A stretch of DNA of 20,862 nucleotides from Nemertoderma westbladi (Eukaryota > Xenacoelomorpha > Nemertodermatida > Nemertodermatidae): contig JAUCBJ010007679.1 in assembly GCA_032718475.1 (NCBI GenBank), forward strand, positions 1 through 20,862, read 5' to 3'. The position numbers were made by a program, and so were the translations under genes. Shown here in pieces: positions 1-7,828 of the stretch. Below the pieces are notes generated by a model. That model did not search any database. It was not told the origin of the DNA and saw only the letters and a program-made list of their open reading frames with translations. The first letter of the stretch is position 1. Each line of letters begins with the position of its first letter.

Positions 1-1575
1 CAGATTGATCGATTTCCATGCCTGGGATGATTGCCTGCTGTCGTCAGCATCATTGATGGCATCAACCTGTTGGTTTATTAGCTCCTGTAGATTAACAGAG
101 TACTGCCTGTTCAGGGACCTAGATGCAGCTTTAACTGCATTCTTGGCCGCTGTAGTCTGTTTGAGTCGGGACTCTTTCTGCGCCTTATGAAGGTCATTTC
201 GGCACTTCTGAATTTTGTTGTCAGTCCAGGGGGCCCTTTTCCTGTTTCGAGGGTATACAGGAACTGTTTCTGCAGCTGTTAACTTAACTGCTTCTGTAAA
301 GGCAGTATAGCCCTCACAGTGATCTGCCGCCTCAGAGGCAAGAGCCTCATACCTGTTGCTCAGCTGTAGTGTGAAGCTGGATCTCACACTTGGCTGTTGC
401 AACAGAGAGGACCAGTCATGCCGTGGCAAGGCAGATTTCGTTGTTCTGCTAGCACGCAGACTAAGTCTTACCTTGGCCACAATAAGGCGGTGATCACTGG
501 AGAAGGGTCGAAGTGTAAATGCATTACAGTCTTGTATAGAGCTCCTGTATTTCCTACGAAACAGAATATGGTCTATCTGGGACTTGTGACCACTGGGTCC
601 ACTATGAGTCCATAGCTTTCCAGTTCGCTTCTTGAACTGGGTTCCAGCCGAAAACAATCCATTTCCAGAGATAAAATCCTGAAGATGGACAGAATTTCGG
701 TTAACACTATTGCTATAGACCCAGGGCGATGTAGGTGATTGATGCAGACTTGCATTAAAGTCTCCCAGGAATGTTAAGAATGCATGCTGATCCACTCCAT
801 CAGTTGCTGCTTGTAGATTGTGGTAGAAATTTTCCACCTCCTCTACAGGGGCAACACTAGTTGGAGAGTAGCACACAATCAGAACCACCTTAGGAAACTT
901 CTTAGCCAGTCTTCCAGAACATGAGAAGTGGCAACGGATGATGCGGTTAGAGATTTGGTCTATTTTGTCCAATGCTGCATGTGCAGTTGGATTCATCAAT
1001 AGACCAATTCCACCATTGCCACTATCATCTGCTGACGCGAGGGCGAGTCGCCAACCGCCCCCCATGTCCTTAATCAGAACCTCATCAGTCTGTCCAGTCT
1101 GCATTCGGTGCTCTTGAACACCCACTGCGCTAAGAGAAAGCTTATCTGCCAAGGCAGTCAGCTCACCTTGTCGCATTGGGGACCCGAGTGTTAGGGTGTT
1201 TACTGAGGCTAGTCTAGTGACTTGCCTCAGATTCACCAATGGCTTTGTTGGTCGGGGTGGAACATGAGAGTAGCCTCCAACTCCAGAATCCCTCTCCCCA
1301 TCACAATCTGGCCTCCCTGGTGACCCAGGGTTTGGGCCAGAAAGGTCATCAGGAAAGGGACTCAAAGAATTGTTGGCTGCTCTCTCTCCAGTAGGGGGTG
1401 AGACAGGCAGCCGGTCAGGAGTTAACTGACGCCTGTGAGGCCGATTGTGTCCGGTAATTCCACTGGCCTCTAGTGGCCGGACCTCCGCATTGCTAATGTA
1501 ATCCATAGTGGGGGTTGGGGGGTGCTTTTTTGCCGAGTCAGCTCTCGGGGCAAATACCACACCCTGGTTTGCCAT
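1..1575 (-). CDS. LINE (non-LTR retrotransposon) polyprotein, N-terminal part with APE-type endonuclease; runs off the left edge
   Basis: I translated the minus strand by hand from 1575 to 1 and found 525 codons with no stop. An in-frame TGA at 1620-1618 lies upstream, and ATGs occur at 1575 and 1506. Residues 1 to about 115 are proline- and charge-rich with no recognised domain. Residues about 118-365 form an APE-like endonuclease: VNTLTL (Asn about 126), GVQEHRM (Glu 155), GNGGIGLLM (from 186), VCYSPTS (Tyr about 236), LGDFNA (Asp 272), SQIDHIL (Asp 335) and SSDHRLI (Asp 361, His 362). These cover the expected catalytic and metal-binding positions. In LINEs this domain nicks target DNA to prime reverse transcription. 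The linker that follows has WTDNKIQK and QAWKSI, as is usual before the reverse transcriptase, which lies outside the window. The wording around QIDHIL, SDHRLIVAKVRLSLR and SNRYEAL is most like RTE-type elements, but the clade is not certain. The open frame and intact motifs suggest a recent insertion. Confidence 0.88.
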   Translation of the reverse strand, partial: MANQGVVFAPRADSAKKHPPTPTMDYISNAEVRPLEASGITGHNRPHRRQLTPDRLPVSPPTGERAANNSLSPFPDDLSGPNPGSPGRPDCDGERDSGVGGYSHVPPRPTKPLVNLRQVTRLASVNTLTLGSPMRQGELTALADKLSLSAVGVQEHRMQTGQTDEVLIKDMGGGWRLALASADDSGNGGIGLLMNPTAHAALDKIDQISNRIIRCHFSCSGRLAKKFPKVVLIVCYSPTSVAPVEEVENFYHNLQAATDGVDQHAFLTFLGDFNASLHQSPTSPWVYSNSVNRNSVHLQDFISGNGLFSAGTQFKKRTGKLWTHSGPSGHKSQIDHILFRRKYRSSIQDCNAFTLRPFSSDHRLIVAKVRLSLRASRTTKSALPRHDWSSLLQQPSVRSSFTLQLSNRYEALASEAADHCEGYTAFTEAVKLTAAETVPVYPRNRKRAPWTDNKIQKCRNDLHKAQKESRLKQTTAAKNAVKAASRSLNRQYSVNLQELINQQVDAINDADDSRQSSQAWKSINL

Positions 1576-1640
1576 TCCACAGGGTGGGTGTCGCAATGGA
1601 GTCAGATATGAGGCCCATCACCCATATCTACTCTGGCGTA

Positions 1641-1710
1641 CATGACCCACCATTGGCTGTTGCAGCTCATCTGCTGGGTCATGCCCTGTACCCTTGCTGC
1701 CAGGTGCAGG
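1641..1710. repeat. Two-hairpin module, copy 1
   Basis: Hairpin I has arms CATGACCCA and TGGGTCATG around a 25-nt loop that begins CCATTGG and ends ATCTGC. One base later hairpin II has arms CCTGTAC and GTGCAGG around a 12-nt loop. The module is homologous to the one at 1754-1820, with the same order and the same 1-nt gap. Confidence 0.75.
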
Positions 1711-1753
1711 TCGCAGTGAAGTGCCCTCAGAGTGGACATGAGAACACTCTACT

Positions 1754-1820
1754 CCTGACCAGCCATTGGTAGATCACCATCTGCCTGGTCAGGCCATATA
1801 CCCCTGCAGCCAAGTATATG
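1754..1820. repeat. Two-hairpin module, copy 2
   Basis: Hairpin I has arms CCTGACCAG and CTGGTCAGG around a 22-nt loop that again begins CCATTGG and ends ATCTGC. One base later hairpin II has arms CATATAC and GTATATG around a 12-nt loop that matches 9 of 12 bases of copy 1. Differences between the copies keep the stems paired. Confidence 0.75.
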
Positions 1821-1884
1821 GGTCCTTAATCCAGGACCAAGGGCGTCCTTATCCCAGAACGAAGGGGGTCCTAGTTACAGGACC
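1821..1884. repeat. Short repeats with GGTCCT/AGGACC inverted arms
   Basis: GGTCCT at 1821-1826 pairs with AGGACC at 1833-1838, and the same arms recur at 1867-1872 and 1879-1884, each with a 6-nt loop. Between them, GTCCTTATCCCAGAAC looks like a decayed third copy. The spacing suggests a short tandem repeat of about 23 bp. Confidence 0.55.
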
Positions 1885-1906
1885 AGATTTGCCCTAGTAA
1901 GAGGTT

Positions 1907-2648
1907 GCAACACAACAGCTCGCCAGCTGATCAACCTGGCTCTGCAACGCAACAGCTCGCCAGCTGATCAACCTGGCTCTGCAACGCAACAGCTCGCCAG
2001 CTGATCAACCTGGCTCTGCAACGCAACAGCTCGCCAGCTGATCAACCTGGGTCTGCAACACAACAGTTCGCCAGCTGATCAACCTGGCTCTACAACACAA
2101 CAGCTCGCCAGCTGATCAACCTGGGTCTGCAACACAACAGTTCGCCAGCTGATCAACCTGGCTCTGCAACTCAACAGCTCGCCAGCTGATCAACCAGGCC
2201 CGGCAACACAATAGCTCGTCCAGCTGATCAACCTGGTTCTGCAACCCAACAGGCTCGCCAGCTGATCAACCTGGCTCTGCAACACAACAGCTCGTCAGCT
2301 GATCAACCTGGTTCTGCAACCCAACAGCTCGCCAGCTGATCACCCTTGGCCCTGGCTCTGCAACACAACAGTTCGCCAGCTGATCAACCTGGCTCTGCAA
2401 CACAACAGCTCGCCAGCTGATCAACCTGGCTCTGCAACACAACAGCTCGTCAGCTGATCAACCTGGCTCTGCAACGCAACAGCTCGCCAGCTGATCAACC
2501 TGGCTCTGCAACGCAACAGCTCGCCAGCTGATCAACCTGGCTCTGCAACGCAACAGCTCGCCAGCTGATCAACCTGGCTCTGCAACGCAGCAGTTCGCCA
2601 GCTGATCAACCTGGCTCTGCAACGCAACCGCTCGCCAGCTGATCAACC
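1907..2648. repeat. Tandem array A: about 20 copies of a 37-bp unit
   Basis: The core AGCTCGCCAGCTGATCAACC recurs every 37 bp, with a few units changed by one to several bases. Variation is concentrated at GCAACGCAAC, which becomes CACAAC, CTCAAC or CCCAAC. A disturbed stretch lies around 2185-2345. Each unit holds GCCAG and CTGGC, which can pair around a 9-nt loop containing the palindrome TGATCA, and also the E-box CAGCTG. The array abuts the hairpin leader of the minus-strand LINE and occupies the place where some LINEs keep tandem promoter monomers. It could instead be an unrelated satellite. Confidence 0.9.
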
Positions 2649-4294
2649 ATAATAAACCCCAATTTATCTGCATTATCAATACCATCAGTGTACTACAACG
2701 GCTGACCCCTGACCATTGTTCACCACGTTTTATTTCGCTATCATCACTGTCAATACATCTATTGATGCTACAAGACCCCCAAGACTGAGGAAGTAGTTCT
2801 GAATGAAATTGATAATTCCCCCCGTAAACAGAGGAATATGTATGTATTAGTTTGTGCAAAAATTATACTGATTATATTAATATTGCTGTTTGTTGCGATC
2901 GTAATACATTATTATTATAGGCTATACTGTAGTGTGTAAAATATGATTTGGCGGAAATTAAAGGCTGAACGGGCCAGTAAACCGTTCACTACTACTACTA
3001 CTATGCAGGTTGGCGGACCGTCTCCACCTAATCGACAGGTAGCAGGGGCATCAATGACTCGGGTTAAGTTCAAGTACTACTTGACCTGAATACGCCCGAA
3101 ATGTGTCATTTGATGTGCTACTGCTTGGAAGTTCCTTTTTGCACGTAAAGTCCCGTTGAAAGTCAGAAAGTCAGAATCATTAGGGTTTTCTTGTGAAATA
3201 GCTGTCGATGATGGTGCAGTACAATACCACAAACAGCGCAACCAATTATCAAATGCAATAAATTGCGTCCATTGTGGTGGAAACAATCATGCATTCCACA
3301 ACGGGGCATCGTAACTGCTGAGATTGAGGTTGATGGCAATATTGTTAGAAAAATAAATGCGCACGTCAGTGATTCATTTACAGTATTATTTGTCAATATC
3401 TAAGGCATCGGTTGTTGTTGGCCATATTTCCCATGGCTAAATTAGAATCACCAGCAGCAGCAACACATTGAATAAAAATGTTAACACGGCCACCACAACT
3501 AGGGCAAATATGGGGGATTCAAATATAAGTTAACTAGATAAGGATGTGCATCTAATCCCGCTAGATAATAAAGTGGCCACCCGTCGAAAAGGTACACAAT
3601 GGAAATATTAAAAATGAGACTAGGGCTTCCAACAAACATACCACCTGCAGCACCCGAATAACATCCAATTTGGTGAAAGGAAAAAAAATGAACTTTATTT
3701 CTTAACTTTGCCAAATGAATGATAATGCAGCCCTAATATGCATCAATAAACGGCTAAAACCAACTTATCTGAGATTCCATGTCTCAAGGATCTTAAACAT
3801 GAATTGGTTTTGATTGCCGCGCAGGAGCCTTTCAATAGGATCTTGTCCGGCACAGGCAACCCGAAATCAGTTTGATTCACGCCATGACCCATATAGTTTT
3901 GGATTTTCTTTGCTAGGGAATTCATCCAGCTTGTTAATCCACATTTCTTGTTTGCGATTATGTCCTGGGATGAATAAAACCTATCAACAGTTTCTACTTA
4001 AAAACATAATATCGCCATCTGCGGGGATGACTTTGAGCACTGTCGTGGAAGACACACACACGGTGTATAGTAAGCCATATTGTAGGTGGGTCGCAAAGTT
4101 AGCCTACCAACCAGCCAGGCGATCAGCTGGAGATTCCGCTGTTACCATGGCAGTTGGGTTGCCCTATCACGCAACTTAAACAAATTTTGAGAGCTGGGGT
4201 GGCATTTGTGTTTTGTTTTAAACTTGAAAACCCCAATCTACTCCAGTTTTTCGAATACATGAAATTATACATAATAAATTCTGGATAAGTTTAC
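2649..4294. other. Non-coding stretch between array A and epsin exon
   Basis: About 1.65 kb of unique, mostly AT-rich sequence. The open frames on both strands (up to 121 codons at 3814-4179 plus) show no motif I recognise, no clear splice borders and no codon signal, so I treat them as chance. An (ACT)5 run lies at 2988-3002 and a near-perfect inverted repeat (TTCAAGTA with TACTTGAC) around 3069-3086. If the epsin gene continues to the left, this is its intron or holds exons I could not detect. Confidence 0.5.
2988..3002. repeat. (ACT)5 microsatellite
   Basis: Five perfect ACT copies. On the minus strand this reads as a TAG run, the kind of short repeat that ends some LINE and SINE copies, so it may mark the 3' tail of an old minus-strand insertion lying to its right. 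Confidence 0.7.
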
Positions 4295-4403
4295 CTTTAT
4301 ATTACTTTGCTTCGGTGCTGCGCTTTGCTGTTTAAACTTATTCTCTTGCTCTTTTTGCTCCTTTTTCGCAATTTCATGGTGTTCGGCTTCTTCTTTAGAC
4401 ATT
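4295..4403 (-). CDS. EPN: Epsin exon: second half of the first ubiquitin-interacting motif and a charged linker
   Basis: An internal exon of 109 nt. On the minus strand the acceptor TTATTTAG ends at 4404, and the donor AAAG followed by GTAAAC begins at 4294. The first base completes an Ala codon split by the intron; 36 codons follow, starting MSKEEAE and ending in a lysine- and glutamine-rich linker. Epsins are endocytic adaptors that bind PIP2 membranes, clathrin, AP-2 and ubiquitinated cargo. Joined to the exon at 5312-5402, the sequence reads EEELQLQLALAMSKEEAE, an almost invariant epsin ubiquitin-interacting motif. The second such motif of typical epsins is not in this exon. The ATG is internal and is not a start. 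Confidence 0.85.
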
Positions 4404-5311
4404 CTAAATAAATTACAAGCGAAACATTACAACTTATTTTATTATATGTTAACAACTTAAAACTTTTAAGTTGTAAGAACTGTAAGGATTGTTTTTAATG
4501 AAAAAACAAAGACGGCGTTAGATTGTTTTTTTTCACTCTCCACAGTTGGAAAGAACTATAGTTATCATCTTTTAAATTATTTAATGCATTTTATTTTATG
4601 TTTATTGCTTATGCATCTTTTCTAAACTCAAGTCAAATAAATTTACCCCGCCGGGGTGTATATGTATTAAAAAATTTTAAAAACTGTACAGATTATTTTT
4701 AACAACAGTTCTAGCGCCGTGTTGTTCGTCAATCACTTCCACTAATATGTTTACGTTAATAGTCAACAAGGGGAAGGTTAAATATACCCCAAATGGAAAT
4801 ATGAAAATCTGTTGGCTCCCTCTAGCGGCCAGTGACGTAATTAAAATTTCACCAAATACAATTATATTTAATTAAATGATTTGAAACCGTCGTTTTTAGG
4901 GCTCAGATCCAATCTACAAGAACTGTACAGCTCAGTATCTTTAAATTAACATTTTTAATTAAATAAATGATATTAAAAAAAATTTTCCTACCATAAATTA
5001 TTGTTAAACTTAGATAAAGATAAATAATGGAGACCCGAATTAGGAATGGTTGTCTCAGTTGCAACCCAGTGCAAATGTTATAATTGAACGACACGCCGAC
5101 TTAGGGAACTTCGGTACATGTGTTAGTAAAATTAGGCTCAACGCTGGGGACTCCAATTGTTTCTAAAATAATCTGTTACCGATCGATTTCGAGAAATCGT
5201 CTCCTTTTCAAGGACAATACAGTTACTTTGATCCAATTATTACATCGAAACAGAAAAATATCTTAAATATTAATCAATATATCCATACCAACCAATATCG
5301 GAATAACTTAC
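4404..5311 (-). other. EPN: Epsin intron interrupting the ubiquitin-interacting motif
   Basis: A 908-bp AT-rich intron with donor GTAAGT (5311-5306) and acceptor TTTAG (4408-4404). It is phase 2: GC ends the upstream exon and A begins the next, making an Ala codon. It cuts the motif between LALA and MSKEE. Around 4650-4790, GGGGTGTATATG and CTTAAATATACCCC-like ends hint at a small inverted-repeat element, but the match is weak. I see no other gene inside. Confidence 0.75.
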
Positions 5312-5402
5312 GCTAAGGCTAATTGTAGTTGGAGTTCTTCTTCTGCAGCAGTTTGGGGTTTCGCTTTTTCTATTTCCGGTGAAATTTGAGACTGTCTTCG
5401 AT
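5312..5402 (-). CDS. EPN: Epsin exon: linker and first half of the first ubiquitin-interacting motif
   Basis: An internal exon of 91 nt. On the minus strand a pyrimidine-rich tract ends in CCTATTTAG at 5403, and the donor GC followed by GTAAGT begins at 5311. It starts with the last two bases of a codon, then encodes RRQSQISPEIEKAKPQT and AAEEELQLQLAL, ending with GC. The stretch PEIEKAKPQT followed by EEELQLQLALA corresponds to the region that precedes the ubiquitin-interacting motif in animal epsins (for example PELE and ARPQT in the family). The ENTH domain should be encoded by exons further right; none could be recognised before the right edge. Confidence 0.88.
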
Positions 5403-5456
5403 CTAAATAGGATAATTATTATATATAAAACAAAAACAAAGTAATAGTAATCAATG

Positions 5457-7506
5457 GTAGAGCGAGCAATCGCGTTACAGTAGACCAGTGGCGGGTAGAG
5501 CGAGCAATCGCGTTACAGTAGACCAGTGGCGGGTAGAGCGAGCAATCGCGTTACAGTAGACCAGTGTCGGGTAGAGCGAGCAATCGCGTTACAGTAGACC
5601 AGTGGCGGGTAGAGCGAGCAATCGCGTTACAGTAGACCAGTGGCGGGTAGAGCGAGCAATCGCGTTACAGTAGACCAGTGGCGGGTAGAGCGAGCAATCG
5701 CGTTACAGTAGACCAGTGGCGGGTAGAGCGAGCAATCGCGTTACAGTAGACCAGTGGCGGGTAGAGCGAGCAATCGCGTTACAGTAGACCAGTGGCGGGT
5801 AGAGCGAGCAATCGCGTTACAGTAGACCAGTGGCGGGTAGAGCGAGCAATCGCGTTACAGTAGACCAGTGGCGGGTAGAGCGAGCAATCGCGTTACAGTA
5901 GACCAGTGGCGGGTAGAGCGAGCAATCGCGTTACAGTAGACCAGTGGCGGGTAGAGCGAGCAATCGCGTTACAATAGACCAGTGGCGGGTAGAGCGAGCA
6001 ATCGCGTTACAGTAGACCAGTGGCGGGTAGAGCGAGCAATCGCGTTACAGTAGACCAGTGGCGGGTAGAGCGAGCAATCGCGTTACAGTAGACCAGTGGC
6101 GGGTAGAGCGAGCAATCGCGTTACAGTAGACCAGTGGCGGGTAGAGCGAGCAATCGCGTTACAGTAGACCAGTGGCGGGTAGAGCGAGCAATCGCGTTAC
6201 AGTAGACCAGTGGCGGGTAGAGCGAGCAATCGCGTTACAGTAGACCAGTGGCGGGTAGAGCGAGCAATCGCGTTACAGTAGACCAGTGGCGGGTAGAGCG
6301 AGCAATCGCGTTACAGTAGACCAGTGGCGGGTAGAGCGAGCAATCGCGTTACAATAGACCAGTGGCGGGTAGAGCGAGCAATCGCGTTATAGTAGACCAG
6401 TGGCGGGAAGAGCGAGCAATCGCGTTACAGTAGACCAGTGGCGGGTAGAGCGAGCAATCGCGTTACAGTAGACCAGTGGCGGGTAGAGCGAGCAATCGCG
6501 TTACAGTAGACCAGTTGCGGGTAGAGCGAGCAATCGCGTTACAGTAGACCAGTGGCGGGTAGAGCGAGCAATCGCGTTACAGTAGACCAGTGGCGGGTAG
6601 AGCGAGCAATCGCGTTACAGTAGACCAGTGGCGGGTAGAGCGAGCAATCGCGTTACAGTAGACCAGTTGCGGGTAGAGCGAGCAATCGCGTTACAGTAGA
6701 CCAGTGGCGGGTAGAGCGAGCAATCGCTTTACAGTAGACCAGTGGCGGGTAGAGCGAGCAATCGCGTTACAGTAGACCAGTGGCGGGTAGAGCGAGCAAT
6801 CGCGTTACAGTAGACCAGTGGCGGGTAGAGCGAGCAATCGCGTTACAGTAGACCAGTGGCGGGTAGAGCGAGCAATCGCGTTACAGTAGACCAGTGGCGG
6901 GTAGAGCGAGCAATCGCGTTACAGTAGACCAGTGGCGGGTAGAGCGAGCAATCGCGTTACAGTAGACCAGTGGCGGGTAGAGCGAGCAATCGCGTTACAG
7001 TAGACCAGTGGCGGGTAGAGCGAGCAATCGCGTTACAGTAGACCAGTGGCGGGTAGAGCGAGCAATCGCGTTACAGTAGACCAGTGGCGGGTAGAGCGAG
7101 CAATCGCGTTACAGTAGACCAGTGGCGGGTAGAGCGAGCAATCGCGTTACAGTAGACCAGAGGCGGGTAGAGCGAGCAATCGCGTTACAGTAGACCAGTG
7201 GCGGGTAGAGCGAGCAATCGCGTTACAGTAGACCAGTGGCGGGTAGAGCGAGCAATCGCGTTACAGTAGACCAGTGGCGGGTAGAGCGAGCAATCGCGTT
7301 ACAGTAGACCAGTGGCGGGTAGAGCGAGCAATCGGGTTACAGTAGACCAGTGGCGGGTAGAGCGAGCAATCGCGTTACAGTAGACCAGTGGGGGGTAGAG
7401 CGAGCAATCGCGTTACAGTAGACCAGTGTCGGGTAGAGCGAGCAATCGCGTTACAGTAGACCAGTGGCGGGTAGAGCGAGCAATCGCGTTACAGTAGACC
7501 AGTGGC
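5457..7506. repeat. Tandem array B: about 54 copies of a 38-bp unit, nearly identical
   Basis: The motif AGCGAGCAATCGCGTTACAG recurs every 38 bp for 2,050 bp. By eye I count only about a dozen single-base variants and no length changes, so divergence is well under 1%. Each unit contains GCGA, GCAA, TCGC, a small hairpin with a GNRA-type loop. It starts 54 bp upstream of the acceptor-side border of the epsin exon at 5402. The homogeneity implies recent expansion or strong homogenisation; the true copy number may differ from the assembly. Confidence 0.97.
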
Positions 7507-7558
7507 TGATTTAGAAACTTCAAAAGGGATATGTCATATTTCTGTACTTTGTATAAGT

Positions 7559-7585
7559 GGGGTAGGGGGCACCACACCCTACCCC
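7559..7585. repeat. Perfect inverted repeat GGGGTAGGG / CCCTACCCC
   Basis: The arms at 7559-7567 and 7577-7585 are exact 9-bp complements around a 9-nt loop. The right arm merges into the following C tract. Confidence 0.8.
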
Positions 7586-7606
7586 CCCCCCCCCCCCCCC
7601 CCCCCC
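7582..7606. repeat. Poly-C tract, 25 bases
   Basis: An uninterrupted run of 25 C on the plus strand. Such tracts can form G-quadruplex or i-motif structures and are prone to length errors in sequencing. Confidence 0.95.
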
Positions 7607-7693
7607 ACCCAGTTGGAGGGGAATATCACGATTGGGGTTCCTATAAATTCAATACAAGTAGTGGAGGTCTAAACCCTAATAAAAACTGTCATG

Positions 7694-7763
7694 TAACCCT
7701 AACCCTAAGTCATTCGGACATATTGCCATTAGGGTTATGGCCTGTGACCAACTAACCCTAACC
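7694..7763. repeat. Telomere-like TTAGGG motifs in both orientations
   Basis: TAACCCTAACCCTAA at 7694-7708, TTAGGGTTA at 7729-7737 in the opposite orientation, and TAACCCTAACC at 7753-7763. The motif is that of most animal telomeres. The mixed orientation argues against a simple telomere relic. Confidence 0.6.
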
Positions 7764-7784
7764 AAAATAATAAACCAAATATAC

Positions 7785-7828
7785 ACTCCAAAACCAATGG
7801 TATAAGCGAGCAAACGCGTTATCTTGTT
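7785..7828. repeat. Junction unit: array C half-unit fused to a decayed array B-like segment
   Basis: ACTCCAAAACCAATGG at 7785-7800 matches the array C half-unit. It is followed by AAGCGAGCAAACGCGTTAT, a diverged form of the array B motif. The next ACTCCAAAACCAA begins at 7829, 44 bp later, close to the 43-bp period of array C. The flanking CAATGGTA is also present just before the first array B unit (5453-5459). Confidence 0.7.

Larger units (their letters stand above)
1560..1884 (-). other. LINE 5' leader with a run of perfect inverted repeats
   Basis: Six short inverted repeats follow one another just upstream of, and overlapping, the LINE start. Their arms are 1560-1566 with 1580-1586 (7 bp), 1641-1649 with 1675-1683 (9 bp), 1685-1691 with 1704-1710 (7 bp, one non-Watson-Crick pair), 1754-1762 with 1785-1793 (9 bp), 1795-1801 with 1814-1820 (7 bp), 1821-1826 with 1833-1838 (6 bp) and 1867-1872 with 1879-1884 (6 bp), which makes seven when each is counted. 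Two hairpin pairs are diverged copies of one module. The position fits a 5' untranslated leader of the LINE transcript, but no transcript evidence is available. An open plus-strand frame here looks like chance. Confidence 0.65.
7507..7784. other. Spacer between arrays B and C
   Basis: Unique sequence with no supported gene; a 74-codon plus-strand frame runs through the C tract and is not convincing. It holds a perfect 9-bp inverted repeat next to a 25-C tract, and four TTAGGG-like motifs between 7671 and 7763. Confidence 0.7.

Noticed and set aside
2569-2859. Minus-strand frame of 96 codons running into array A
   Set aside because: Half of it is the 37-bp repeat, and the rest has no motif.
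3100-3320. Plus-strand segment with CVHCGGNNH, similar to a zinc knuckle of Gag or a transposon
   Set aside because: The fourth metal ligand is missing, the frame is short and closed by stops, and no other retroelement motif lies nearby.
3814-4179. Plus-strand frame of 121 codons
   Set aside because: No recognisable motif, no convincing start context and no splice links; a frame of this length can occur by chance in 20 kb.
4650-4795. Small inverted-repeat transposon in the epsin intron
   Set aside because: The end similarity (GGGGTGTATATG against GGGGTATATTTAA) is imperfect, and no target duplication is visible.
5457-7506. CRISPR-like array
   Set aside because: The units are directly adjacent without variable spacers, and the context is animal nuclear DNA.
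7531-7755. Proline-rich 74-codon frame
   Set aside because: The prolines come from the poly-C tract, and there is no other evidence of coding.
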